Of a stretch of DNA of 64,000 bases, positions 10,330-22,440 are shown one piece after another. Source of the stretch: Procambarus clarkii (Eukaryota > Arthropoda > Malacostraca > Decapoda > Cambaridae); the NCBI RefSeq assembly GCF_040958095.1, contig NC_091165.1:25111166-25175165 (forward strand), written 5' to 3'. How positions within the stretch are numbered: position 1 is the first letter of the stretch; each line of letters begins with the position of its first letter. Position numbers and translations under genes: made by a program. The notes below the pieces were generated by a model. That model had not been told where the DNA came from, did no database searches, and saw only the letters and a list, made by a program, of their open reading frames with translations.

Positions 10330-10450
10330 TGGAGGTGCAGGGAGCGTGGGCCCCCCCTGCCAAGGGAGCGTGGGGGCCCCCCCTGCCCAGGGAGCGTGGG
10401 GCCCCCCCTGCCCAGGGAGCGTGGGGGCCCCACCTACCAAGGGAGCTCCC
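10330..10450 (+). repeat. about 27-bp GC-rich minisatellite, 4 copies
   Basis: Unit AGGGAGCGTGGGGGCCCC plus CCCTGCCCA, imperfect. Confidence 0.85.
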
Positions 10451-10569
10451 GGGGCCATCAAGGCTGGCCTAAGGTCTCTGGCTGCGGGTTTGTTTTCACG
10501 GCTTAGTTGTGTCTGGGTGAGCATGTCATGCTGCCATACCACAACACGCCTCGCGTCCTGACATCTTCT

Positions 10570-10715
10570 GAGTGAGTGAGTGAGTGAGTGAGTGAGTGAG
10601 TGAGCGAGTGAGTGAGTGAGTGAGTGAGTGAGTGAGTGAGCGAGTGAGTGAGTGAGTGAGTGAGCGAGTGAGTGAGCGAGTGAGTGAGCGAGTGAGCAAG
10701 TAGTGAGCGAGCGAG
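10570..10715 (+). repeat. (GAGT)n microsatellite
   Basis: GAGT tetranucleotide array with occasional GAGC variants. Confidence 0.95.
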
Positions 10716-11404
10716 TTAACAATATATATATTTTGTAGTAACCAATACTACGCTTACCGCTGTACGTGCAGAAATTCGCCTACGAAGATAGACGGCCGAG
10801 ACATGTATCAAAGTGCATAACATTGTTCAACATTGCGCACTAGTGTGAAAAAATGTGGAAAACTAATGCGAGGCGGGAGATGGGAAGGGGGTAATATGAG
10901 GTAGAGGGGGGGGGGGGGGGAGAGAGGACCCAGCTTAGCAAGCTGGGAGGGTGAGGGGGAGGAGGTACTGGTGAGCATGACTGAGGGGTGAGGGAGGGAA
11001 TGGGAGAAGTCACAGCTGTAACCATACCACAAGAAGTACACTCACACAAGTACTCAAGTACTTGGGTGAGAAGTACTCACACACTCACGTGGCCTGCAAG
11101 TACTTGCAGCTGCCACCTCTCATTATCAATCCTAATATCACACACACACACACGTGCATCCTACATCTCTGTTTTGGGATACAGAAATAAATAAATTAAG
11201 AGACCGCAACAGTCCAGAATAATTCTAACCCACTGTTTGAAATCCACCAACCAGTGTCCGCTATGATACGATGGTTAAAGGTGTTTTACAATCACTTGAG
11301 GTCCAATGTTGATGGAAATACACTGTGACAGGGCGAGACACAGACAAGTTACTGGTCGCGTGAAGACACAGAAAAGTGCTGGTCTGCACTGTGGTATTTG
11401 TCAA
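10716..11404. other. no gene seen; purine-rich and G-run sequence
   Basis: Purine-rich stretch at 10850-11010 with a G run near 10907, short CACA runs near 11140. No coding evidence. Confidence 0.5.
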
Positions 11405-11592
11405 CGGCAGCACTGTGCCCCTACCCACGGCAGCACTGTGCCCCCTCCCACGGCAGCACTGTGCCCCCTTCCCATGGCAGCACTGTGCCCCCTTCCCACG
11501 GCAGCACTGTGCCCCCTTCCCACGGCAGCACTGTGCCCCCTTCCCACGGCAGCACTGTGCCCCCTTCCCACGGCAGCACTGTGCCCCTTGTT
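11405..11592 (+). repeat. 24-bp minisatellite, left part, 8 copies
   Basis: Unit CACGGCAGCACTGTGCCCCC plus TTCC. The same array resumes at 11836 after an inserted block. Confidence 0.92.
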
Positions 11593-11832
11593 CAACACGC
11601 TTCCACTACACATAAGGGGCATAACTGGCAAACCCCTCACAGTGTTCAAGAGAGAACTGGATAAGCACCTCCAAAGGATACCTGATCAACCAGGCTGTGA
11701 CTCATACGTCAGGCTGCGAGCAGCCGCGTCTAACAGCCTGGTTGATCAGTCCAGCAACCAGGAGGCCTGGTCGACGACCGGGCCGCGGGGACACTAAGCC
11801 CCGGAAGCACCTCAAGGTAGCCTCAAGGTAGC
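11593..11832 (+). mobile_element. LINE family 2 tail fused to SINE-type tail, inserted in a minisatellite
   Basis: Reads as the LINE C-terminal tail (TVFKRELDKHLQRIPDQPGC and a later NSLVDQ), then runs into GACCGGGCCGCGGGGACACT and CCTCAAGGTAGCCTCAAGGT, the tail shared with the tRNA-Thr SINEs. It splits the 24-bp array. LINE family 2 and the SINE therefore share a 3' end here. Confidence 0.8.
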
Positions 11833-11835
11833 CCT

Positions 11836-11940
11836 TTCCCACGGCAGCACTGTGCCCTCTTCCCATGGCAGTACTGTGCCCCCTTCCCACGGCAGTACTG
11901 TGCCCCTTCCCACGGCAGCACTGTGCCCCTACCCACGGCG
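11836..11940 (+). repeat. 24-bp minisatellite, right part, 4-5 copies
   Basis: Continuation of the array interrupted at 11593, with variant copies (GGCAGTACTG). Confidence 0.9.
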
Positions 11941-12475
11941 CCAGGTGCCCACTCAACACATCAGTGGCTCTCCAATTAACCATAATACAAAATTCGAATG
12001 CAGGTAGGCCAAGGCCCTGGTAGACTGATGTAAAGCTCATTTTGAAAAGCTGTCATTAATATTCCGTTTGCTTCTGGTTTGAACAATACTTCGGTTTAAT
12101 TTACTTTGTGTGACCTCCGACCTCTACCCCGACCGTCCAAGTGGTTGGGCACCATTCCTTCCCCCCGTCCCATCCCAAATCCTTATCCTGACTCCTTCTA
12201 AGTGCTATATAGTCGTAATGGCTTGGAGCTTTCTTCTCATAGCTTCGCCCTGCTGCTAGTCCACGCCCGCGATAAAACTACTTAATGCATTTATTAAATA
12301 GTTTGCGAGCTTCGAAACGTCACAGTCCAAGATTAATTATTGTTATTAATACTCTCCTCGTGCCTCCGAGCTCATAAACTAATAAAAGTAAACACTGCCG
12401 CTAAGATTCAGCCAAGATGTACAGGTTTCGTAAGTGGTTGATGAATCCTAGCCCTGGCCCTGAAACTAACCTCTT

Positions 12476-12480
<5 letters not shown>
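11941..12480. other. no gene seen
   Basis: Mixed-composition sequence. Contains CGTAAGTGGTTGATGAATCC near 12429, related to CGTAAATGGTTG near 22081, which hints at an old dispersed repeat. No coding signal. Confidence 0.4.

Positions 12481-12542
<62 letters not shown>
12481..12542. repeat. (AC)n microsatellite
   Basis: AC dinucleotide array directly at the 5' border of a LINE family 1 copy. Confidence 0.95.
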
Positions 12543-12543
<1 letters not shown>

Positions 12544-12936
12544 GCGGGAAATGCACCTTACGACACTGGAAGACAAGAGTAAGGGGGGACATGATCACAA
12601 CCTACAAAATCCTCAGGGGAATCGACCGGGTAAACAAGGATGAACTATTCAACACTGGAGGGACGCGAACAAGGGGACACAGGTGGACGCTGAGTACTCA
12701 AATGAGCCACAGAGACGTTAGAAAGAACTTTTTCAGTGTCAGAGTAGTTAGTAAATGGAATGCATTAGGCAGTGATGTGGTGGAGGCTGACTCCATACAC
12801 AGTTTCAAATGTAGATATGACAGAGCCCAGTAGGCTCAGGAATCTGTACACCAATTGATTGACGGTTGAGAGGCGGGACCAAAGAGCCAGAGCTCAACCC
12901 CCGCAAACACAATTAGGTGAGTACACACACACACAC
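12543..12936 (+). mobile_element. LINE family 1, 5'-truncated copy
   Basis: Frame reads GDMITTYKILRGIDRVNKDE, TRGHRW, MSHRDVRKNFFSVRVVSKWN and FKCRYDRAQ stop at 12833, then the family 3' UTR and an (AC)n end at 12923-12936. The RT tail is open over its whole length. Bounded by (AC)n on both sides. Confidence 0.9.
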
Positions 12937-13032
12937 GACCTTCATACAACCATTATTTCATTACCATGCAGACTGGGGGATGCAGCAGCAGCGACAACAA
13001 AACAATACTAAAAGCATTCTGGGAAAATTAAG

Positions 13033-13240
<208 letters not shown>

Positions 13241-13470
13241 AGCTAAACGTGACACCACCAAACAGGTGAGGACGCGCGCATCTTGCCACCAGCTTCCACC
13301 ACCTCGCCTGAATGAACACCCAAACATTACCTCACGCTTGGCACGCGTACCGCTCCTCACTCACCTCACTCGGGCTATTATTCGCGAACAGGGTGGGGGG
13401 GCGGGAGGTATTGAGGGGGTTCGGGGATAGAAATAACGTAAGCTACTCTCTATCTGTTTGATATGTATTT

Positions 13471-13613
13471 CATTGTTACCTAGCAGTAAAATAGGTACCT
13501 GGGTGTTAGTCAGCTGTCACGGGCTGCTTCCTGGGGGTGGAGGCCTGGTCGAGGACCGGGCCGCGGGGACACTAAAAAGCCCCGAAATCATCTCAAGATA
13601 ACCTCAAGATATA
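13471..13613 (+). mobile_element. tRNA-Thr SINE, head missing
   Basis: Starts within the body at TTGTTACCTAGCAGTAAAAT and continues to the CTCAAGATAACCTCAAGATA tail; the tRNA-like head is absent (5' truncated). Confidence 0.88.
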
Positions 13614-13904
13614 TTGTCTCCATAAACGTACTTGAACGGGGGTTTCGCCAATGTCTTTATTATCTCTGCCGTAAATGTCCACAGGTTCACACACAAGGAC
13701 ATTTTTTTTTGTTTAATTTTGTCCAATAATCAAGAGAGATGTATAAAAGGAAACTGGTAGTATAGGCACAGCATCCTCGTTCTCCTAGACAAATTTGACC
13801 TCATAATCTGTGAAAATTATGAGACGAGGCTGTACAGTGGGATCGAACCCGCAGCCCCGGACTCTCCCTCATACCCCCCTCCCGCCCCCCCCCGGTACAC
13901 CCAC

Positions 13905-14435
13905 ACATTATCTATATAAATAAAAATGGAACTGTTCATTTGTTCAAAATCGTAAATCTCCGAAAGTTCTTCACCGATTGCATTGAAATTCTGACACAAC
14001 ATTCCATTCGAATATGTGCGCGTTTTTATATACCCAATATATAGATGCCACACATGTGACAGATAAAAACGTTAAAAAAAAACACGTTGCACGTAATAGC
14101 AACACACACGCAATACTAAATATGTTACGAATTCCATTTCAATGTTTCCGATTGCATTGATAAATTTAATTTTCACAGATTTTGATTTATTATAATTTTT
14201 ATTGAATTATTTTGCGTGACATTGTGTTGGAATTGAGCTGTGTTGTTTACCATTCTGTTCATTTCATAAGTATAAATGCCACACCTGTTAGATAAAAATA
14301 CGATTTAAAAAAAACTGCGCCATCTGTTGCACGTAAGAGCAACTTACGCTATACTAAATATGTTTTTCGATTACATTTCAATGTTTCCGGTTTCATTGAT
14401 AAATTGAATTTTCATTAGATTTCGAATTATTTCAT
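13905..14435. repeat. AT-rich dispersed element with internal tandem halves
   Basis: Begins TCTATATAAATAAAAATGG. Two diverged direct repeats of about 160 bp follow (14045-14200 and 14274-14430), both containing AGATGCCACAC- or AAATGCCACAC-like starts, TTGCACGTAA, ATACTAAATATG and CATTTCAATGTTTCCG. The opening motif resembles Helitron-type 5' ends, but no coding sequence or hairpin end is seen, so the class is open. 13614-13904 shows nothing recognised. Confidence 0.45.
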
Positions 14436-14446
14436 TTGGATTTAAT

Positions 14447-14520
14447 GGGCCTTTGTCAAAGGCCCAGATCGGCCGAAACGTTCATCTCTCTTTCCCATTT
14501 CTCTGTGGATTTTCCGCATA
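14447..14520 (+). mobile_element. Penelope-type tail fragment with hairpin-GAAACG motif
   Basis: Perfect hairpin GGGCCTTTGTCAAAGGCCC, then GATCGGCCGAAACGTTCATC and CTGTGGATTTTCCGCATA, ending in (TA)n at 14518-14540. The same 70-bp sequence occurs in reverse at 52010-52118, also next to (TA)n. The hairpin-plus-GAAACG layout resembles that of the Penelope-like tails near 58-63 kb. Assignment is by similarity of layout. Confidence 0.5.
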
Positions 14521-14570
14521 TATATATATATATATATATACCTCATCTACGTTTCAAACAATCCATTCAT

Positions 14571-14598
14571 CGGATTGTGTACACTCGTACACAATCCG
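14571..14598. repeat. 11-bp perfect hairpin
   Basis: CGGATTGTGTA at 14571-14581 pairs with TACACAATCCG at 14588-14598 around a 6-nt loop. Confidence 0.7.
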
Positions 14599-14995
14599 AG
14601 TGTACATCGCACCCCCGCCCAAACATAAAGTAATTAATTTGCCTACAAAGTCAAGTTCACCTTACAGCGTTCAGCTTACACTCCGTGTAAGTCCTCCTAA
14701 TTCAGCGGTGAGGATGTAGTAACCACCACGTGAAGATTGCCCCACCACATTACTGAGATAAGATTCGCCTTGTCAGATACAGATGCCCACTCCTGTCGCT
14801 CCCACCACTCGACTTCCACCACCACCACCACAAACACTGGAGAGAACGTGATAATGCCTCCAAGAACATGTATAGTACTGTCTACTGTCATTTGAAGATC
14901 CCCCCCCCCCTCACACCGTCTCAGGCCATTTCAAGATTAGTCACACTACCACGTAAACACCATACAAGTCATAGGCTTTCTTCCTATTGGGGAGT

Positions 14996-15087
14996 GTTGT
15001 ACATGCTGCTATGGCGGTGTGTCCACTCACAAGATGAGTGGCGCTGCCCAATAAACTCGCCCCTCGGGGCAAAATTTAAAATTTAAG
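14996..15087 (+). repeat. 92-bp dispersed repeat (copy at 51132)
   Basis: Begins GTTGTACATGCTGCTATGGC and ends CCTCGGGGCAAAATTTAAA; nearly identical to 51132-51226. Contains AATAAA, so it may be the 3' end of a retroelement. Class unknown. 14599-14995 has no recognised feature. Confidence 0.7.
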
Positions 15088-15333
15088 TCACAGATCATAA
15101 GCCTGAACATAAAGGAAGTACATCTTTTAAAAAATTATGAATACAAAAACAAAAATAGTTATCATAATTGTATCACAAGATTTGAAATCGTTTGATCGCC
15201 AGCGATCTCCTCTGCTATATCATGTGAATGTGGCAATGAATGGATGCGATATTTGAACTTTTCTAATATAAATAATCTTATCCTGCTAAAACATTCACTT
15301 CTTTGCCCATGCTCATCGCTCCGTACAGTAAGA

Positions 15334-15391
15334 TCAATAATAATAATAAAAATAATAATAATAAAAATAATAATAATAATAAAAATAATAA

Positions 15392-15444
<53 letters not shown>

Positions 15445-15445
15445 T
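15334..15445. repeat. (AAT)n microsatellite
   Basis: AAT array with AAA interruptions. Poly-Asn and poly-Ile frames through it are artefacts. Confidence 0.95.
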
Positions 15446-15629
15446 TCGTAATGGCCAAGTGTCAAACGCATCAAATAAATTTGTTTATCCATAAATGGAG
15501 TGTTCTGTGGGTCGACAGGACCGTATGGCCAATTACCTAGAGGATGGAACACACTTAGTCTGTCTCCTATTCTCTGACCAGGAGAGACACTTCACAAGTC
15601 ACACACAGGAATCATCACACAACACATAC

Positions 15630-15712
15630 GACAGCAGTTGATTGACAGTTGAGAGGCGGGACCAAAGAGCCAAAGCTCAACCCCCCGCAAGCACAACTAG
15701 GTGAGCACAGCA
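15630..15712 (+). mobile_element. LINE family 1, 3' end only
   Basis: CAGTTGATTGACAGTTGAG, GGCGGGACCAAAGAGCCAAA, GCAAGCACAACTAGGTGAG: only the last 80 bp of the family. Confidence 0.8.
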
Positions 15713-16392
15713 CCGCCAGTGAAAAGGTAGTATGCCAAAAGGAATGAATTATTACCTACAGGGAATAAATATCTATAATGATCTACAATGTACTTGATTA
15801 CAACGTGGCTACAATGACAAACAGTATCTATAGTAAGCTTAAATATCTATAATGATTATCAATAAAAATAGGGCTAACAGTAGCATGAAAGCACAACAGC
15901 GTTCAGAAGAACTTCGGCTTGGGTTATTTTTGAAGCTCATCGTGGTCTATTAGGTAACGCGTGCGTCAGGTACCAAAGTAGCGAGTTGAATCCCACCACA
16001 TCGCTCCAAAATGTCTTTTTAAGACTTAATAGCCCCCACCCCAATAGCCGCCGAGTACAGTAACAAACGGCACAGCACAAAGACTGCAAGCACAGCATAC
16101 AAAACACCTCCATAAAACTCAAACGCTGCAATAACTTCCCCAAAAACACACGTCCAAGGCAAGGGGTCGTAAAATCCGTGACAGTGGGGACAGTATGTCC
16201 CCCCCAAGTCAAGCCCTCAGGCAGGGCTTGGGGAGTAGAAGAACTCCTAGAACCCCATCAAGCAGGGGGAGGGTAGGTCATGACTCTGATATAGTGGCGA
16301 ATCAAAGCCAAGAAGCTCGTATAAACGACGCCACACACACACCACAGCCTCGCTATAATATAAAACGTTAAAACGGCTACCATCCTCTTTTG
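15713..16392. other. no gene seen
   Basis: Short direct repeats of ATAAATATCTATAATGAT (15765 and 15838). A minus-strand frame at 15937-16212 has no recognised domain. Confidence 0.4.
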
Positions 16393-16545
16393 TCCGGTCG
16401 TGATGGTCGAGTGGTTAAGGGATCCTGTACATCAGTTGCAGAGTGCTTCTGGCAGTATGGGTTCGAGTCACTTCTGGGGCGTTAGTTTTCAGTTGCATAT
16501 ATGCCTGGAGACCGTTCAGGCTTGTTCGCATAAAACGATAAGATT
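16393..16545 (+). mobile_element. SINE type B (long-variable-arm tRNA-like head)
   Basis: Head GTCGTGATGGTCGAGTGG and box B GGGTTCGAGTCAC, spaced as in a class II (Leu/Ser-type) tRNA with a long variable arm. It is followed by GTTTTCAGTTGCATATATGC and CCGTTCAGGCTTGTTCGCAT. Copies at 48447-48590 (minus) and 48671-48937 (plus). Confidence 0.75.
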
Positions 16546-16680
16546 ATATGTTGTTTTACGGGTTATTCATGTCCGTGCCACCTCTTGGGTAACTTATCAA
16601 TCTATTCGTTGTTACGGGCTCACTATAGCCCGCGCTACGTGGACATTTCATTCTAAGTTGCTAAATCTAAAAACAACAAC
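16546..16680 (+). mobile_element. dispersed repeat C copy
   Basis: TTTTACGGGTTATTCATGTC, CGTGCCACCTCTTGGGTAAC, GGGCTCACTATAGCCCGCGC and an AAACAACAACAACGA end. Same family as 22320-22440 and as the parent of the 52-bp array at 6136-7240; a partial copy is at 38185-38255. Confidence 0.7.
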
Positions 16681-16699
16681 AACGAGTGTACAGTCTATG

Positions 16700-16772
16700 A
16701 CTGTTCCAAGCAACAACAGCCTGTTGGACCAAGTTATCACAAGTCGAGCCTGGCCTCGGGCCGGGCAGTAGA
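16700..16772 (+). mobile_element. LINE family 2, terminal fragment
   Basis: Reads NNSLLDQVITSRAWPRAG, the end of the LINE family 2 C-terminal tail. Confidence 0.75.
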
Positions 16773-17259
16773 TCAACCCACAGAACACTTTCCCCGTATG
16801 CCCTCCAAGTCTATAAATCAATATAAAAACATTATATCGAGCATTACGAATACATATGGCCTAGGTGAATAAAAATGTGAATAAATTGTTAAATAGTGGG
16901 AACAGTTCGCAGTCACAAAAGAGGTTATAAATTATTTATGCATAGAAAGAACACTATACACTAGGCTGACTCGCATCTGGAACTTCTTCACTCAAGAGGC
17001 TGATACACGGGAGATCAGGTCAACTGATCACATGAAGACTCTGGCACACGGTTGGCTACAGACTCATCCTATTCCTTATATGATTGTTACCTAATGAAGT
17101 TGATAAAGGCTATTCCTACTGATGCATATAAGAGGCTCGTGAAATAAATGGACTTTTAGGAGTAGGTTTCAACTTAGCTGAGGAAGGATTACAGCTCATG
17201 CTTGCAGTTTCACCAGGTACGTCATTTCACATCCCTTATGAACCATAGTTTTAGTTATA
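16773..17259. other. no gene seen
   Basis: AT-rich sequence; phrases around 16960-17110 (GACTCGCATCTGGAACTTC) look like a decayed retroelement coding tail but are too degraded to assign. Confidence 0.35.
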
Positions 17260-17360
17260 TATAAACAGACAGAGACAGACAGACACAGACACAGACACAG
17301 ACACAGACACAGACACACACACACACACACACCGGGGGGGGGGGGGGGGGGGGGGGTGCC
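17260..17360. repeat. (CAGACA)n / (CA)n and G run
   Basis: Simple repeats ending in a G run of about 25 at 17333-17356. C run at 17421-17433. Confidence 0.9.
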
Positions 17361-17539
17361 ACCAGCATCACCGCCACCAACCTCCGTGACCAGCACAATA
17401 GAGCCACGTGCCCCGCCCGTGCCCCCCCCCCCCCCTCCCCACACTCCTTTACCGCCACGTTTTTCTGGCCCGTGTCTGCCTGCAGCCACCGCCATACACG
17501 CCACCCTCACGCCTGCGTGCGTCCGAACGCACGCACATT

Positions 17540-17875
17540 TTCTTATTAGAAAGAACTTGGTTTAGTGTCAGAGAGGTTAATAGATGCAGGCGACGAGTCA
17601 CAATAACGTGGCTAAAGTATGGTGACCAGACCACACACTAGAAGGTGAAGGGACGACGACGTTTCGGTCCGTCCTGGACCATTCTCAAGTCGATCAACAG
17701 GTTAATAGATGGAATGCATTAGGCAGTGATGTGGTGGAGGCTGACTCCATACACAGTTTCAAGTGTAGATATGATAAGAGCCTAACAGGCTCGGGAATCT
17801 GTACACCGGGTTGAGAGGCGGGACCAAGGAGCCGAAGCTCAACCCCCTGTAAGCACAACTAGGTGAGCATGTACC
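17540..17875 (+). mobile_element. LINE family 1 copy split by a nested insertion
   Basis: TTAGAAAGAACTTGGTTTAG (17545-17586) and TGGAATGCATTAGGCAGTG onwards (17710-17875) are continuous in other copies of this family. Here they are separated by a 113-bp insert flanked by the 12-bp direct repeat GGTTAATAGATG (17575-17586 and 17700-17711). The rest is the normal RT tail, ending FKCRYDK, and the 3' UTR. Confidence 0.85.
17587..17699 (-). mobile_element. 113-bp Penelope-type tail insert with 12-bp target-site duplication
   Basis: Contains CCAGACCACACACTAGAAGG, GACGACGACGTTTCGGTCCG and TCCTGGACCATTCTCAAGTC; on the minus strand this is TTGAGAATGGTCCAGGACGG followed by ACCGAAACGTCG. The same sequence is at 50140-50341 (inverted pair) and 53705-53750. 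Heavily 5' truncated. The Penelope assignment is inferred from motif layout. Confidence 0.65.
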
Positions 17876-17934
17876 ATACAGACAAGCCAGGGACACGAGA
17901 GGGTCTCCTACCACACTTGGTGTCATTCTCGATT

Positions 17935-18090
17935 CACAATCATGGATCCCAGATTCGATTCCCAGACAATACAAAAATGGTTGAGCAGCACGTTCCTTTC
18001 ACCTCATGCCTCTGTTCACCAAGCAGTAAATAGGTAGCCGGGAGTTAGGAAACTATTGAGGAGTTACATCCTGGGGAAGATTCGGTATAG
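17935..18090 (+). mobile_element. diverged tRNA-derived SINE
   Basis: Box-B-like GATTCGATTCCCAG, then TCACCAAGCAGTAAATAGGT and GGGAGTTAGGAAACTATTG; same variant as 2590-2768. Confidence 0.6.
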
Positions 18091-18194
18091 TTCGACCTAA
18101 AGGGAGAGGGGGGGGGGGGAAGGGTAAGAGGTTGACAGACACAAGGCTAAAGAATACATATATATACACAGGCTTCCTGTCCTCCGACAAATGT

Positions 18195-18310
18195 GACACC
18201 CTCAAGTTCAAGTATGTTTATTGAGATAAGAAAGAAATACATCTCAAAGGGATAGAGTAGCTTAGGTTATTTCTACCCCCACCCCCCCCCCCTCTTATGT
18301 CTCAATCACG

Positions 18311-18352
<42 letters not shown>
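18195..18352 (-). mobile_element. retroelement 3'-end fragment beside a poly(A) run
   Basis: TTCAAGTATGTTTATTGAGA near 18206 looks like a LINE 3' end in reverse. A separate uninterrupted A run of about 36 bases lies at 18316-18351, which could be the tail of a plus-strand insertion or simple sequence. Low specificity. Confidence 0.4.
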
Positions 18353-18356
<4 letters not shown>

Positions 18357-18637
18357 CAGGTTTATATGAACATCTTAGGCGTCCTAATGAGTCATCTATA
18401 ATCCCCGGGAAATAAGGCGGCTTTGATCTTCAGCAGCTTGTCGTAAGAGCCCCAACTGTTTAACAGTGATTCAGTACTACGAGGGAGACAGGACTACATG
18501 CACATATTTCCCTTATAAACACTTAAAGGCACTTTTTTACTCCTTAAGAATAGACAAACCAAACCATTGCTGTGGGCCCTGTGCATAAAAGATGTACATT
18601 AATTATTCCCATTAATTTTCACCACATTAAGCCGTTG

Positions 18638-18867
18638 GGAGCCGGTCGGCCGAGCGGACAGCACACTGGGCTGGTGATCCTGTGGTCCTGGGTTCGATCC
18701 CAGAGTTTCTTTCACCCTATGCCCCTGTTACCTAGCAGTAAAATAGGTACCTGGGTGTTAGTCAGCTGTCACGGGCTGCTTCCTGGGGGTGGAGGCCTGG
18801 TCGAGGACCGGGCCGCGGGGACACTAAAGCCCCGAAATCATCTCAAGATAGCCTCAAGATAACCTTC
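18638..18867 (+). mobile_element. tRNA-Thr-headed SINE, short internal deletion
   Basis: Head GGTCGGCCGAGCGGACAGC, anticodon loop CTGGTGA (GGT position, Thr), box B GGTTCGATCCCAG. The GCGTCGGCGAGAAACAATGG segment seen in other copies is missing before GTTTCTTTCACCC. Body and tail complete. 18868-19079 shows no feature. Confidence 0.9.
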
Positions 18868-19079
18868 TAGTTGTTGTTGTGTATTCTTATTAACAAAATG
18901 TACGACACGCTGGAGGGATCAACACAGTGGGGAGGGAGCATGTGAATCACGATATTTTTATTGTATCCATGACTGACGTGCAAAAACTGAGGTCATATCT
19001 CCATGACGATCTACACCGAAACTCCCAAACTTGTCTCAGGGTGTGAAATTTCACCCAGGGTAAGCCTGGCCCTCTGTCC

Positions 19080-19352
19080 CCGATCTAGGGAGGGAGGGAA
19101 AGACGGAAGGTGGGGAGAGGGTGGAGAGAGAGGGTAGAGAGAGGGAGAGGGTAGAGAGAGGGTAGAGAGAGAGAGGGTAGAGAGAGAGAGGGTAGAGAGA
19201 GGGTAGAGAGAGGGTAGAGAGAGGGTAGAGAGAGAGAGAGGGTAGAGAGAGAGAGGGGGTAGAGAGAGAGAGAGGGTAGAGAGAGAGAGAGGGTAGAGAG
19301 AGAGAGGGCAGAGAGAGAGAGGGCAGAGAAAGAGAGACAAAGAGAGAGAGAG
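19080..19352. repeat. GA-rich minisatellite (GGGTAGAGAGA)n
   Basis: Variable 10-16 bp units of GGGTAGAGAGAGA. Ser/Leu/Pro-repeat frames on the minus strand are artefacts. Confidence 0.92.
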
Positions 19353-20570
<1,218 letters not shown>

Positions 20571-20744
20571 ACGAATCACAATAACGTGGTGTGTGTGTGT
20601 ATATAGCGTACAAGACGTCAGAGGTAGAGGTATTTGGTTGACAGAGCCCGGGTTCATGTAGGGGGGGGGGGGAATTGTGTGAAACCCCGGTTAGCCTTCA
20701 GTAGAAGCCTCCGGATCCTCGTGGGAGGGGGGAGCAGTAGCACT

Positions 20745-20860
20745 CAGGTTGCAATTATTTTACCATGTCGTGGTACAGTTGAGCAGAGCGCGTCTGGGAA
20801 CATCTCATGCATAGGTTCGAACCCTCATCAAGGACCTTGTGCATTTGGTAATAATAATGT
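20745..20860 (+). mobile_element. possible tRNA-derived SINE fragment
   Basis: GTTGAGCAGAGCGCGTCTGG followed by box-B-like AGGTTCGAACCC. Too short for a family call. A G run lies at 20659-20671. Confidence 0.4.
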
Positions 20861-22319
20861 TAAGCAGTTTAATAAAGCTATGGTATGAAACCTTTATTAA
20901 TCTGTTGTTCGGGATGAGAACGAATGGTATTTGTGAATACGATTCAAGAGCAATATTCTCACAATAGGCTTGACAACCTCAAGATAATTAACAGATAACT
21001 TTTACCTCAAAGTTATTCCAGCATTTTACCAGCCCGTATATCACATTTCTAACTTTCCCACTCTCAGCACACACTTTTATTACTGCCCTTCTATACACAC
21101 CACACCGTTATATTCTAAGTTATCTAAGTTATATTCTAAGTTATCTAAGTTGAAATCCCGACAGACCCCCACCAACGGCAGGCAGCTTCTAGCCCCGAGG
21201 CAGAGGCTACAGCCTGCCCTAATTAAGGGCACTCTATCCCATTCATGCATTTAATTATACCTCATGGAAGTGTTCCCAATAGTTTTTATCATTTCCACCC
21301 AGACGAAGACGGATATCGGCGTTGTTCCTTTTGTCAAGCCATTCATGTGAGGTTTTGGTGAGAAGCCTCAACTGTTCCAGCAACCACTAACGGGCTCCCC
21401 GAACAAATTTTGAATATATTCTAAAACCTGTGACAGGGCGGCATAATCGCCTTCGTCTTTATAATACCATATATATATATAATGTCTTAAAAGTGTCATG
21501 CCTATACGAAGATATTCAGATATCGAACGCCGAAAATTTTTGAAATAATAATAATTCAATGAAAAACTATACGGTATCCATTCACTGCACACCTAACTAC
21601 CCCTTGCGGAGAATTTGCATACCCATGAAGTGTGACGTTGGTGGACCTTTAACTTCCTGTCAAACTGATGCCAAAATATAACTGTCGCCCTAAAAACTAG
21701 TTCCACCAAGCAAGGTAAAAATGACTCGGCCCCGGGTCTCTCACCTTTCAGCGCCCCCCCTTCCCCCCCTCCCCTCTCTCTCCCCAACCCCCCAACCCCC
21801 CCCTCCCATCTTCACACACCCACACCATCAAGAAGTTGGCGTTCAAGTCCCCCAGCCGGGATTCATCAAGCATTTATGCAAGCAATTACGAAACCAATAC
21901 ATCTTTTCTCCATCACAGCGGCTTTGTGTAAATTATTTAAGCAGTTTACACTCTCCGAAGCACTACGCGATTATTTATAATAATAATAATGATAACCTTG
22001 GGTTGTAAAGTTTCCAAGCTCGTAAACTGTTTAATACATTTAAACAAACCCACCATGATTAAGAACTGATGTACAAAGTTTCGTAAATGGTTGCATTAAT
22101 GCCCGATGACGGCTGGCCCCTGGAGGAAAAGTATTACTGTAAATCTGAAAGCGAGCAATGGAGACAAGCTTCCACTTGGCACGAACAATGCGCAAAAACT
22201 AGGCTATACTAGAGTTGGAAAACTACAGTGTGTATAAACAGAAAGTTGTCCATCTAGGCGCGTCAGCCGGCGGGCAAATGAATCCTAGTAATCATTCCAA
22301 CAGGTACCACCGGAGCTTC
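20861..22319. other. no gene seen
   Basis: Contains a short ATTCTAAGTTATCTAAGTT duplication (21112-21151), a small (TA)n near 21470 and a C-rich tract at 21750-21805. No coding support. Confidence 0.45.
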
Positions 22320-22440
22320 AATCCCAAGTTACAGCCCCGCTCCTGTGCCAGATAAGTCCACTATGAGCTCACCATAGCCCGTGCTACTTGGAACTTTTTG
22401 TTCCCAGTAGTTGAATCTTAAACAACAACAACACCGAAGC
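22320..22440 (+). mobile_element. dispersed repeat C copy
   Basis: CAGCCCCGCTCCTGTGCCAG, GAGCTCACCATAGCCCGTGC, TACTTGGAAC and an AAACAACAACAAC end. In reverse this is the parent sequence of the 52-bp minisatellite unit at 6197-7240. Confidence 0.8.
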
